This document shows, piece by piece, positions 54,180 to 63,744 of a stretch of 64,000 nucleotides of DNA (the stretch's first letter is position 1; the number at the start of each line of letters is the position of its first letter). Under the pieces are notes generated by a model. That model was not told the origin of the DNA and searched no databases. It saw only the letters and a program-made list of their open reading frames with translations. The translations under genes were made by a program, and so were the position numbers. This DNA comes from Euborellia annulipes (Eukaryota; Arthropoda; Insecta; Dermaptera; Anisolabididae), in assembly GCA_023213315.1 (NCBI GenBank), contig JAKCPI010009486.1:1-64000 (forward strand), given 5' to 3'.

Positions 54180-54440
54180 TAATTGGACCCTGTTATGCAT
54201 TAGTGTGTCAAGCGCCAAAAAGTTAAAAATTGAGTTAAGCCCGGAATATTGTTTCAAATGCTATAATTAATAGTATTTTTTATGAAATATGTTCTAAAAA
54301 AAATTTATATTTAATGTTACTTGCACAATTGACAAAAAAAATTATATATAATCTAATCAAAACAAAAAACTTTAATGTTAATTTTCTCAAAACTCGGTAG
54401 CTGGCGCTTGACACAGCAATGCGTAACAGGGTCCAATTGA
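54180..54440. mobile_element. MITE with ~38-bp inverted ends
   Basis: AATTGGACCCTGTTATGCAT and GTGTCAAGCGCCA on the left; TGGCGCTTGACAC and ATGCGTAACAGGGTCCAATT on the right. AT-rich interior without coding capacity. TSD not obvious. Confidence 0.75.
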
Positions 54441-54789
54441 TGATTGAAACTATTGCACATAGAAAGTTGTAATTGTGCATATTGATTACATTTATTACGT
54501 AGGCGTCACTTATGAAGTGATTTTTGAAAATTCCGATTCCAATGCTCCCAAATCGCCATTTTTTGGTAAAATTTTGATTTTACAATTTCTTAAATAACTT
54601 TTATATCAATTTAGTTTTTTTCTATCAAAGCTCACTTAAACTCAAAATATAATTCTGTTTTTTTTTTTTTGTTTTGAATTAGGACCCTAAAGGTACATTT
54701 TTGAGTAAAATTCAATTTTTCAAATTCTCGAATAACTTTTAACCGAGTTGAGATATCAGTTTAGTTTTTGCGTCAAAAAATTATTATCA
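54441..54789. repeat. Imperfect ~150-bp direct repeat
   Basis: GGTAAAATTTTGATTTTACA...AATAACTTTTA...AGTTTAGTTTTT at ~54565 recurs as GAGTAAAATTCAATTTTTC...AATAACTTTTAACCG at ~54712. AT-rich otherwise. Confidence 0.45.
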
Positions 54790-55142
54790 TCATACTTATA
54801 TATAAAAGGCTAAGAGGGTGTCCGATGTGTGAAACAACCAATCAGGCCTCAGGGATAGCGCCATGGTAACAAAATATAAATATTTACCCATGTTTACGAT
54901 TTTTTTTATTTATTTACATTTTGAATTCTAAAATATCGGCGTAAATTTTTTGTCTGTGTACCGGGAGAGTCCCGGAAAGGATATGATTCACAAAAAATCT
55001 TAAGTTCATGAATAATTAACCGCTAAAATAATCTCTACATATAAAAATGAAAAGGGAAAATGTATGTACCGGTATGTATATGAGTAGGCGAGCAAGGGGG
55101 TCCAGGGGGCGCAGCCTTCGGCGGGGCTTTGCGTCTAGTATT
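54790..55142. repeat. Composite old repeat
   Basis: Starts ACTTATATATAAAAGGCTAAG and ends GGGGCGCAGCCTTCGGCGGG...GCGTCTAGTA, a pair of ends typical of old Helitron- or LINE-like repeats. GGTAACAAAATATAAATATT at 54866 is also found next to the X-box in family A. Confidence 0.45.
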
Positions 55143-55529
55143 TAAATAAATATCTTGATACAAATTTCGGGGTTTTTTGAAATTCGAAAAACTTTAATAT
55201 TTGATTTTTTATATTTTTGAATTATCGATTTGAATTTTTTTCATAATAATATTTCAATAAATTTCTCAATTGGTCCTGTCATTTGAAACCGCCAAGGCTC
55301 GTCGTCGACGTACCTTGCCGCTGAGTTTTAAAATAATTTACTTTAAGAAAACTACCCCAAGTTGATTTTCAACCCTTTACATGTTCATAAACATCCAGAC
55401 AACTGAATTAATTGAATCAATTAGATCACATTAGTTCACCCAGTGAAAGAAATGAAAATTACCCGCTCGAATGATCTAATCATCCAATAAAACACAGAAT
55501 ATTATTAATTAATTTTTTTTTTATCTTCT
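55143..55529. other. AT-rich gap
   Basis: AT-rich; short GC patch GCTCGTCGTCGACGTACC near 55297. Nothing supported. Confidence 0.4.
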
Positions 55530-55810
55530 TGAAAAAAAAGTGCTTGAGCCCATTTCGAACTGAAAGGATTGAATCTGTCTTGGATTAATGCTCTTTAATT
55601 AGACTTTGCATTTTGGGATCCCCATCTCGTTTTCACTCCCTCATGTCCATTTTAGGGGGAGGTCCCAGTAAGAAGCGGGTCTTATTAGCATTAGTAGGGT
55701 CAGTGAACCTCGATCATCCGCGAGGCTCTAATTACCACCCGGACACGTGACTGCCCTTTTTGAAATTGCTCACATGGCTTATTCAAATTACGTCAAACCA
55801 TTTAACGAAT
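55530..55810. promoter_or_regulatory. Candidate regulatory island 16
   Basis: TGTCTTGGATTAATGCTC, CTTTAATTAGACTTTGC, TCTTATTAGCATTAGTAGGG, GAGGCTCTAATTACCACC and GGACACGTGACTGCC: five homeodomain-type cores and an E-box in ~200 bp, with unique GC-rich spacers. Confidence 0.4.
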
Positions 55811-56183
55811 CATTATTAAACTATGAAAGTGGCATTATTTCTAGTTACACTGAAATATGTTGTTTTTCTTTAACTACGAACAGCATATTTGCATAACTGG
55901 ATAATGACTTCTAATGTGAGAGTCCCATGACAGCTTTATTATTATGATTATTTTCTATAAAATATTACTTGCAGTTATTTTAATAGTTTGTATAAATATG
56001 TCTTTTCTATTTAATAATCATCTCAAAAACTATTCATATTTAACTGGATTTAAATTTCTTTATCATCAAGGTCTATTTTGACATATATTTTTGTTTTTCT
56101 TATGAAATTTTTAAAAAGAAAACTTGAAATTGTTTTAATCTTTCTAGTTTAGGAAAGTTTCAGAAAAAATAAACACATACTGT
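55811..56183. other. AT-rich gap
   Basis: AT-rich; nothing supported. Confidence 0.4.
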
Positions 56184-56580
56184 ATTTTACTTTCTTTTAC
56201 GTATATATAAAGAAAGTTTTGAGGAGGTTCGTAGCTAATCGAATAAACTGCGGATTACGAATCTAGAGTTACTATACAACTCGGGTTCGAGTCCCACTTG
56301 CCGTGAAAATTTTCAAACATTGCCAATGTCTCCTCCATCTCTCTGTAATTGGAGTTATTCTCTGTTGAGAGATGAGAAAAAAAAAAGTATTGGATTCATG
56401 TCAAAAATCCGATGCCGAGATTTTGATGGATATACACGTTTTGAAGTCCCCTGAATCCAAAAAGGTGGTTTTCGCGACATGGTCTGTCTGCCTGTCTGTG
56501 AACAAAATATCTCAAGAAGGAAAAGAGCTAGTTGGTTTAAATTTTATATATAAGTTTGGTACCCTATTATCTATTATAAT
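56184..56580 (-). repeat. Family A fragment (copy 17) split by a tRNA-like SINE
   Basis: TTTACTTTCTTTTACG (56187) and AGTATTGGATTCATGTC onward (56385-56580) are the reversed right end of family A. Between them lies 56215-56380. Inner microsatellite is reduced to GTCTGTCTGCCTGTCTGTG. Confidence 0.75.
56215..56350 (+). repeat. tRNA-derived sequence
   Basis: GGTTCGTAGCTAATCGAATAA (A-box region) with CTCGGGTTCGAGTCCCACTTG (B box, paired T-arm-like). The anticodon-arm-like CGGATTACGAATC is readable, but the acceptor ends do not pair, so this is likelier a SINE head than a tRNA gene. It differs from the other SINE heads in the window. Confidence 0.5.
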
Positions 56581-56639
56581 TGTATAAAAAGGCAAAACAA
56601 ATGAGAATTTCTTTTTTCTCCTTTGTTGGCATTTCGGTG

Positions 56640-56893
56640 AACTTTTTTTTTTTTGTTAAAAACATTGACACTTTTTTCTCATTCACACAGTATTTTCGGC
56701 AACTTAGGCCATATAAGACTTTTACGATAACCGTTGTTGATTAATATACATATATGGAGTCCAGGCATTCTTATTTAAGCCATTTGGTATCCAAATGGCT
56801 TAAATAAAATCATCGGACTGCCTGGGGTCCAGAACCCGCGACGTTTGGTATATGAGTTTAGCACGCTAACCTCTACACCATGCCCCGAGGGCT
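56640..56893 (-). repeat. Main-family SINE, full length, reversed
   Basis: Poly(T), CACACAGTATTTTCGGCAAC, TAGGCCATATAAGAC, body palindrome CCATTTGGTATCCAAATGG, TCGGACTGCCTGGGG, CGCGACGTTTGGTATATGAG and CCCCGAGGGC. It gives the empty-site sequence for the 35.7-kb insertion. Confidence 0.85.
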
Positions 56894-57439
56894 GTGAACT
56901 TTTTTCATGAAATCGAAATGATTCCAACAATCAGGTTTTTATTAATTAAATGAAGGTATAAGGGTAGGTCTATATTACATTCGTATATATGAAGCAATCC
57001 ATCTCAAATTGTAAAAATTTGCCAAAAAAAAAATAATTCCGAATTTTCATGGAAAAATCACTATATTTTTTATTTTAATAAAAAATACAGAGGTCGTGAT
57101 TTTTTTTATTTCCAAACCATTTCCAAAAAAAAAAAGAAAAAGAAAATAACTCCCCCTCCACCAATTGTTTATTGAAACCACACCTGCCCCTATGAACCCA
57201 TTATCTCCAAATAATACCTTTTTAGACGTTCTAAGGAATATAAATATGCAAATTTTAATTTTTTTCGATGAGATTCCATAAGGTAATTAAAAAGATGTCC
57301 ACATAATATGTATCTGGTATTCATATTCATTATGCCAATTAAATTTTTTTCATTTCTTTTAATTTCATATTAGTTCTCTAGCCTATTCATTATTTTTAAA
57401 ATAGAAATTTTCTATCGACATTCTTTTATTTTTTGGTAA
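56894..57439. other. AT-rich gap
   Basis: AT-rich with A-runs; nothing supported. Confidence 0.45.
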
Positions 57440-57695
57440 TAGAGTGACTCCTCACATGTTTGACTTTTAGGTGTTTATTTCTCTTTGGATAAGCTCCCTT
57501 TAATTGAAATCTGAAACAACGCGCAACAGGGTGGATGAATACCTATATATTCACATGTGAATAATACTAGGTATATACACCACCCAAGGGATGGGAGATG
57601 TTGAATGAGAGGGTGGAGGGGATGTGTTTGGTGCAGGCGATTTGTCCTGGGGGAGGTTTTGCCGCTTTATTAAAAAGATCCCCCAAATCTTCAAC
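57440..57695. promoter_or_regulatory. Candidate regulatory island 17
   Basis: AACAACGCGCAACAGGGTGG, ATTCACATGTGAATAATAC (perfect ATTCACATGTGAAT palindrome) and GGGGATGTGTTTGGTGCAGG; ends with GCCGCTTTATTAAAAAG. Unique, no open frame. Confidence 0.35.
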
Positions 57696-57957
57696 CAAGT
57701 ATTATATTATTTACTAGTTCGCCTCTATTAAAATTAAAGAGCTCTTGTAAATTCAACAGAAATTAGCAATGCATAGCACGTAACGAAAATTCCTCTTTAT
57801 GCTGGAGAAGAGAAATGATTTATAACAATTGATGGTCAAGAATATTTCTAGTGGAATTTTATTAATTATCCTCAAAATTTTACATATTCACATTTTTATT
57901 TTTTTTTCAATAATGCCCTTCTAATGAATTAAACAGACTGTTTTTGTTAATCATGTT
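57696..57957. other. AT-rich gap
   Basis: AT-rich; nothing supported. Confidence 0.4.
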
Positions 57958-58160
57958 TATAAAACTAGCCCGCCTTCGGCCTTCTATGGGAGAAATCGTA
58001 ACTTTACGAATTAATAACTCAAAAAGTTACAGGAATTTCTGGATGAAAATAATTTTCCTGTAATCCTTAGAAGGTCCTCCTAAAAAATTTCGTTTCAAAA
58101 TTTCAACGGGAAGTTGCTCAAATAGAGCGTGACAGACAGACGGACATTAGGGAATTATTT
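57958..58160 (+). repeat. Old dispersed repeat with GACAGACAGACGGACA end
   Basis: ACTAGCCCGCCTTCGGCCTTC at the start and GTGACAGACAGACGGACATT at the end, a layout common in old arthropod transposon 3' regions. Class uncertain. Confidence 0.45.
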
Positions 58161-58469
58161 CTCAATAAAATATCCTATGATTGGTCCTGCATTGCCTAAT
58201 TTAACCTTATACCTTCATTTAAATAATTACTAAACGTATTAATACATTTATATCAAATATTCTTACTTCTTGAAAAAATTATTTTGTTCGCATAGCTACT
58301 TAAAATACTATTGCAATACATAAATATTAATAAATTTAATAATAGGGAGTGAATTAATTACTTAAATAATAAATAAATTAATATTTAAATTTATTATTAT
58401 ATGAATTTTTTCATTGTAACAATTGAGCAAAATATAATAAAAATAATTTTATCTCTTATTGTTGGCTAG
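58161..58469. other. AT-rich upstream of the GC-rich exon
   Basis: Very AT-rich, ending TTTTATCTCTTATTGTTGGCTAG. If 58470 is a transcription start rather than a splice acceptor, this is the core promoter region. No TATA box is clear because the whole stretch is TA-rich. Confidence 0.35.
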
Positions 58470-58655
58470 TATTGTTGAGCTGCGAGAGACCGTCGCCCCA
58501 ACAGTGACGTCAGAGTGCGGCGACGGCCGCCGCCGCCGCCGTCGCCGCCTGCCGATTGCTACCCAGCAGACGAGACGCGACGCCTTCAAAGAGAGCAAGC
58601 ACAAGCTTCCCACTCACTCTCTCTCTCTTCCTGGTCATGAAATCACCTCCACCAG
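58470..58655 (+). ncRNA. Candidate exon e (186 nt), GC-rich, possible first exon
   Basis: The most GC-rich segment in the window, with a (CGC)n block at 58521-58550. The donor ACCAG|GTAATT is good. Upstream GGCTAG can serve as acceptor, but the CpG-rich composition and the CRE make a first exon plausible. One frame is open throughout (58471-58655, arginine-rich at the CGC block) and continues in frame into exon f, but it has no ATG before exon f. An ATG at 58637 gives only 13 codons after splicing. Confidence 0.45.
58505..58512. promoter_or_regulatory. CRE palindrome TGACGTCA
   Basis: A perfect cAMP-response element, the binding site of CREB/ATF bZIP factors, inside the GC-rich candidate first exon. 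The only perfect instance noticed in this window. Function inferred from position and composition. Confidence 0.5.
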
Positions 58656-60071
58656 GTAATTTATTCACATATTTATTCTTTCATCAAGGGATAATGATTT
58701 AAAATTATTAATAAAAGAAAGATTTTCAGTTTCAATCGAGAATTTTTCATTTTAATTTAAAATAATTCACCGATCATTTTGACTTGAATATATTTATTAA
58801 TAGAAACACTTTTAGATTTTCAATTTAATCAATCCGAAGGTATAATTAAAGTCAGCAGGATTCAATCCTGTTTAAAACCAAGGGGGGGGCGGGGGGGCCC
58901 GGGGGGGGGACGAAGTGGGATGTATTTGTTTTCAGGGGGCGTCAGAGGGGGGACAAGACACCGCTGCATCCCAAATCATCCATTTTATAAGTAATATGTT
59001 ATACAGATTGCTCAAATGAATATAGGTTTATTACAACAAAGAGAAGTCATAATCGTGTTGTCTTTTTTTTATTTTGAAATAAATAAATAATATTACAGAG
59101 TGAGAATTACAATTTATTTGAAATTTTGATCATTCACTTCAATTGAAAGGATTTTTATTTATTTAAAAATAAGATTGCGTTCATCTTTTTTAAGCAAAGC
59201 AAATGGTAGGTTTTACCTTAAAAAAAAAAATTCTCCATTATAAAAAAAAGAATACTTAGAAAATTTAAAATATTCTTCATTCTCCTTCTCTTTCTCTAAT
59301 TGTGCCACTGATGCCAGTTCTTTGGTGACTTGAGTTTGGTTATTAATAATCGATTATCTATTTTATACAGTTTAACATAAAATAGTGAAGAATATTTAAA
59401 CCCGTTAAAAAGCATCGAAAAATAATATCATCATCGTACTATAATATAAAGCGCTAGCCACTAACTTCCTTTATGTTCCTGTTTACCACCTCTCTCTCTC
59501 GCATATTGGCCAGAGATAGAGGAAGTTGAGTCAGTGAGGAAAATTTAAAACTTTCAAAAAATTTCCAAACAGTGAGCAAGAATAAATTTGACGCATTTGC
59601 TCGTCGAAGGCGGGCCTTGTCACTTGTGAAGAAATAAAATTGCAATAAGAGCAAGGGGCAGTCGGATTTATGTGCCAAATTTTTTCTGCAAAATTTCGAA
59701 ATTTCTTTTTTTGCTAAAAAATTAACATATATGGGCATGCATAGTTCGGTATAAAGAAAATAGTGATAGAAAGATTGGAGTCTTTAGGATTTTGCCTAAC
59801 ATCCAAATATGAAAGTTTTGAAACTTGGCGGCCTAATTTTTTTTTCTTAATAGATAAAAGAAAAATAAATTATAGATTTTTACCTCTATTCGTTCAAGTA
59901 ATGAATTATTAAAAAAAAATATTTTTCATTAGTTGGAGCTGACTTTGCTTTGTAAAATAATATAATAATACCTTTGTGCCAACACACACACACACACACA
60001 TACGAACTTCACTCAGACAAGAAATATATATAGATATACTTTTCTACATGCTTTATTTCTTGTTAAAACAG
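58656..60071. other. Intron-like AT-rich DNA with an old repeat
   Basis: G-rich tract at 58881-58915. 59440-59760 is, in reverse, the repeat seen at 29.3 and 36.5 kb (GAGGAAGTTGAGTCAGTGAG, AAACAGTGAGCAAGAATAAA). (CA)n at 59983-60000. The - strand frame at 59454-59738 is that repeat. Confidence 0.5.
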
Positions 60072-60191
60072 GTCTAGAATGGCGACATACCTAGCTGCCT
60101 GGTGCATTGGTTTTGTAGGGCGTGAGATTCACCTCAGTGAGCAGTCTCGAATCCATGATCGTCGTTTTCATAACCAGAACCCCTTCATTTG
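60072..60191 (+). ncRNA. Candidate exon f (120 nt) with a 38-codon ORF
   Basis: TTTCTTGTTAAAACAG| precedes and CATTTG|GTGAGTTT follows, one of the best donors here. ATG at 60079 (context TCTAGAATGG) opens 38 codons beginning MATYLAAWCIGFVG. The TGA at 60193 lies in the intron, while splicing to exon g also makes TGA at the junction, so both forms end at the same residue or one earlier. Either a small ORF on a lncRNA or an upstream ORF in a 5' UTR. Confidence 0.45.
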
Positions 60192-60276
60192 GTGAGTTTA
60201 CTTACAAATAGATACTCAAATTTGACCAAAAGATATTTTGTTTAATTATAAGTCCATAAAAGGGGGTCCCCCGGGA

Positions 60277-60308
<32 letters not shown>

Positions 60309-61295
60309 CTGGGGGGGGGGGGGGGGGTGTGTGTGTTTTTTTAAAATAAATTGGAAGGAAGGAAATAATTTTTTTTAAAAATTAATTGGTAGGGAAGGAA
60401 GGTTTATTTAGAAAGATTTTATTTTTAGAAGAAAAGGGAATGCCGGCCACTTTTTCCGTGGTCCTCTTCTGTGGGGGGGGGAGAATATGAGGAAAAAATA
60501 AAAAAAAAAAAAACTACAAAAAAAAGAAATTTTTCTATTTTTTTTATTAATATTTGTATATTCTGGGCTATAACAATGCGAATTTAATTCCACTCACCCC
60601 ATCCTCCCCGAAATCTCCAAAAAAAAATATAATAAATAAAATAAATAAAAATATTGGCCTATTGATAAAATTATAAACACCTGTCAGAAAATATTTTTTT
60701 TTTTAAAATTTATTCATTTGGGGAAATTTCTCGGATCGTCCACCCCTAAAGATTTTCTGACTATGTCTCTGTGTAGGGCTACTTGTTTATCTGAGTTTCA
60801 CTTTGATAATTTATTTCGTTAACGATAACTTAAAAACTAATATTCTGTCGTTTTGAAAATTTTTCATTCATAACTAGTCTCAAACATAGAACCTTCTAAG
60901 GAGAAAATGTTTGTAAATATCGTATTTTACTGAATTTTTTAAAATTATACTGGCTACGAATTGTCCTTGGATGCAGGAAAAATGTCTAAAAAAATTTCTT
61001 ATTTACATAATTAGGCCTACTAATATTTATTAGTAGGTCCTATAGATGGGACCAAGTTGTTAGTAGGGCGTCGTTCGATCTCACTGGTTTTAAGCTGTTT
61101 AAGCTTATTGTTAATTTATACCTATATAGGGCTTTTAAATTATTTTGCATCAACATTCATTAAAAAAAAAATTAATAATTTCCATAAAATAAATTTAAAC
61201 TTAATGAATTCATTAATATCACTTTTTTCATTTTAATTTTGTTCAATTTATTTTGGTCAACATTTTTTTTTTCGGCTACTCATTAATTTTGTTTT
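60192..61295. other. Intron-like DNA with a C30-T-G17 tract
   Basis: C-run 60280-60309, T, G-run 60311-60327. The remainder is AT-rich; a - frame at 60408-60593 is not supported. Confidence 0.5.
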
Positions 61296-61299
61296 ATTT

Positions 61300-62070
61300 T
61301 TTAATTCACCCTTGTTTGAATACTCCTCTATGTGTGGGTGGGTGTATGTATGTGATCAATGCGCATCAATAGCCATCAGGCGTTTCGAAGGGGGAGGCTA
61401 TCGTTATCCTCAGTGAATGTGTTTCTATGTATGCGTGTATTTCTCCGTCAATGTCCACTCTATACAATAGGTGTAATAATCCCAGAGCGTTCTAACTTTC
61501 CTGGTGAATAAGGGGATGGGGATTAAGGGTTAATTTACAGTTATTAGAAATCCACGTTTGAATTTGATCCATTCACTTGGTTTATTTCTCACACGCGTAT
61601 ATGTGTATTAATTATAAGGGTTTGTCTCGTAGTATCGTGCCCTATACACATCCCCATTCCAAATACCCATCACCCTGACTTATTGCATCGGGGCGAGCTC
61701 CATGCAAATGACCCGTGCAAAATGTGAGGGTAGTTGCAACCCGCTTGCTTGCGAAATAAAAAAAAAAATCTACTTGCAAACATGAATGACCGAGAGGAAG
61801 TGGTGGGGGACAATTGCGAGTTGTAGGGTTGGGTGAAAATTGATGGGGACAATGTTGATCAACGTCACCGATTAAAAATTCAATAAATAAGGAATTAAAA
61901 ATGAAATTCGAAGATGGCGGATGGATTAATGAATGATTTATAGTTGAAGGGTTATAAATACGGGAAGGGAAATTCAATCTCGGAATACTTCTACTGAAAA
62001 AAACAACCTATTTTTTTTTTTTGCTTCCTTCCTTTAGTTTAATTGGCGAGATAATGGCTCGACGAAAATT
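61300..62070. promoter_or_regulatory. Candidate regulatory island 18
   Basis: Two unique stretches: 61320-61540 (TGCGCATCAATAGCCATCAG, GAGGCTATCGTTATCC) and 61610-61985 (GAGCTCCATGCAAATGACCC with an ATGCAAAT octamer, GTTGATCAACGTCACCG, GGATTAATGAATGATTTAT). A 111-codon - frame (61642-61977) and an overlapping one show no domain. Lies within the candidate intron f-g. Confidence 0.4.
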
Positions 62071-62248
62071 AAAATGAAGCTTGTTAAATTAAATTACAAA
62101 TCCCTAAAGTAATTAGGATTCTAAAATACTATAATACAATTTTTATTTTTTTCCAATAAAATTGCAAATTAGAAAAAGATTTGATGGAATCGAATTTGAT
62201 GCATAATAAATTATTAAATCTCTTTTTCTAGAATGTTTAGTCCAGTGG
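62071..62248. other. AT-rich gap
   Basis: AT-rich; nothing supported. Confidence 0.35.
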
Positions 62249-62415
62249 TTTTTTACTTTCTCTTACCTCTATATATATGTTAATATATATAGAGAGAGAA
62301 AGTATTGGATTCATGTCAAAAATTCGATGTCGAGATTTTGATGGATCTTCACGTTTCGAGGTCCCCTGAATCCAAAAAAGTGGTTTTCGCGACATGGTCT
62401 GTCTGTGTGTGTGTC

Positions 62416-62459
<44 letters not shown>

Positions 62460-62966
62460 TGTGTGTGTGTCTGTGAACAAAATATCTCAAGAACGAAAAG
62501 AGCTAGAAGGTTGAAATTTTATATTTAAGTTAGGCACCCCCATGGGACGTGACACGAAGCTTTTGAACAAAATCGGCCCAAAAGTACTAGTACTTTACTA
62601 ATGTAGTTTTTCAGTTTTTTTCGATTTTCTCTAAATTTGCTCCAACGATTTTTTTAAAATTCAAAAATCAATTATTTTTTAGATACTCTTTAAAATGTAT
62701 ATTCTCATTTTGTGATTGAAATCTTCTGAAGACCACTTTACTCTTGTACTCCATAGAAAAGATAGGAGAAATGGTTGCCATGGTAACAAAATATAAATAT
62801 TTTGCCATACTTATAAATTTTACATCTTGAATTCAATTGTACCCTACTGTCGGAAACTAAATACATGTAGACACAAAAAATCTGGTGTGACAGCACAGAA
62901 CACAACTTTCGATTACCGAAGGTAAGAGAAAGTTGTGTGCTGTGCGCCAGTCACACCAGATTTTTT
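62249..62966 (-). repeat. Family A copy 18, full length
   Basis: TTTTACTTTCTCTTACCTC terminus, GT microsatellite 62403-62475 with CT interruptions, core AGTACTAGTACTTTACTAATG, X-box GTTGCCATGGTAAC at 62774-62787 and GCGCCAGTCACACCAGA end. Frames at 62305-62514 and 62913-63122 come from it. Confidence 0.9.
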
Positions 62967-63245
62967 GTTTTTACTAATAAAATAAGAGACAATTTTGAGA
63001 ATTGATAAGACAAAAACATCGAACATATAATAATATAATATATCAATGATTACCGAGCAAGATTCAATGCTCTGATTCTGATTCCTGGGGGCCACCCATC
63101 CAATTTTCGCTGCGCCTGGCATCGCTTAACCACAACGATTGTGGTGACTGTTGCTCTTCGCTGTTGCCATGTTCCTCTGGAATAGAGACTTTAAACAAAT
63201 ATAAAGCCTTAAAAAAATTTCATTACAATCATTAATAAATAAAAA
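62967..63245. other. Gap with a GC-richer patch
   Basis: 63056-63182 is unique and GC-richer (GGGGGCCACCCATCC, CGCTGCGCCTGGCATCGC, CCACAACGATTGTGG inverted words). Too short and unframed to call; could be an exon or enhancer fragment. Confidence 0.3.
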
Positions 63246-63352
63246 GCCCTGGGGTATGGCACAGAGGTCGAAATCTCGTTTCTAGTTCGCTTTCCATGAA
63301 ATTTATTCAAATTATGACTGCTAATTAAATTAAATGGCTTCAGATGATGACA
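63246..63352 (+). repeat. Degraded SINE
   Basis: AGCCCTGGGGTATGGCACAGAGG head, then AATCTCGTTTCTAG and TAAATTAAATGGCTTCAGATG. Resembles the 19.09-kb SINE with the B box eroded. Confidence 0.5.
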
Positions 63353-63390
63353 AAACAAAATAATTTTTTTTTTTTTCTTTTGTATTATAG

Positions 63391-63594
63391 AAATCGACTA
63401 AACGCCTAAGTGAATGGACATCAATCTTGTAGAGCAGCCATTTGACCTCCAGTGATGCTGCGAGACATTCTTGAAGAATGGTGGAAGCAAGGATTTGATC
63501 AACGTCAACTGAGTCATCAAGGCAGTCTATACAGCTGATTCCAGAGTGTAGCAGCTACAATTAAAGTCTGTATGAACATTTACGTGGGCGTAGA
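63391..63594 (+). ncRNA. Candidate exon g (204 nt)
   Basis: A strong acceptor: a T-rich tract then CTTTTGTATTATAG|. Donor GCGTAGA|GTAAGC is near-consensus. GC well above flanks. Only short frames: a 13-codon ATG frame from ~63414 and a 27-codon frame beginning MLRDILEEWWKQGFDQRQLS from ~63456. Multiple stops in all frames argue for non-coding or UTR. Confidence 0.45.
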
Positions 63595-63744
63595 GTAAGC
63601 AGTTAGGTTTTTCAAAATTTTATTTGAATTTTCTTTTTTCGGCTCTTTTAGGTTTTATTTGAATATAAAATACTTTTCTAAGTAGACTTTATCGATTAAT
63701 TTCTTGTTCTACAATGGTCTTTAATGAATATTTGATGACAATCA
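63595..63744. other. AT-rich gap
   Basis: AT-rich after the donor; nothing supported. Confidence 0.35.

Noticed and set aside
56215..56350. Functional tRNA gene
   Set aside because: B box is good, but acceptor and D arms do not pair and it sits in a transposon end; a SINE head is likelier.
61642..61977. 111-codon - strand frame
   Set aside because: Low-complexity, no domain, overlapped by another frame in the same island.
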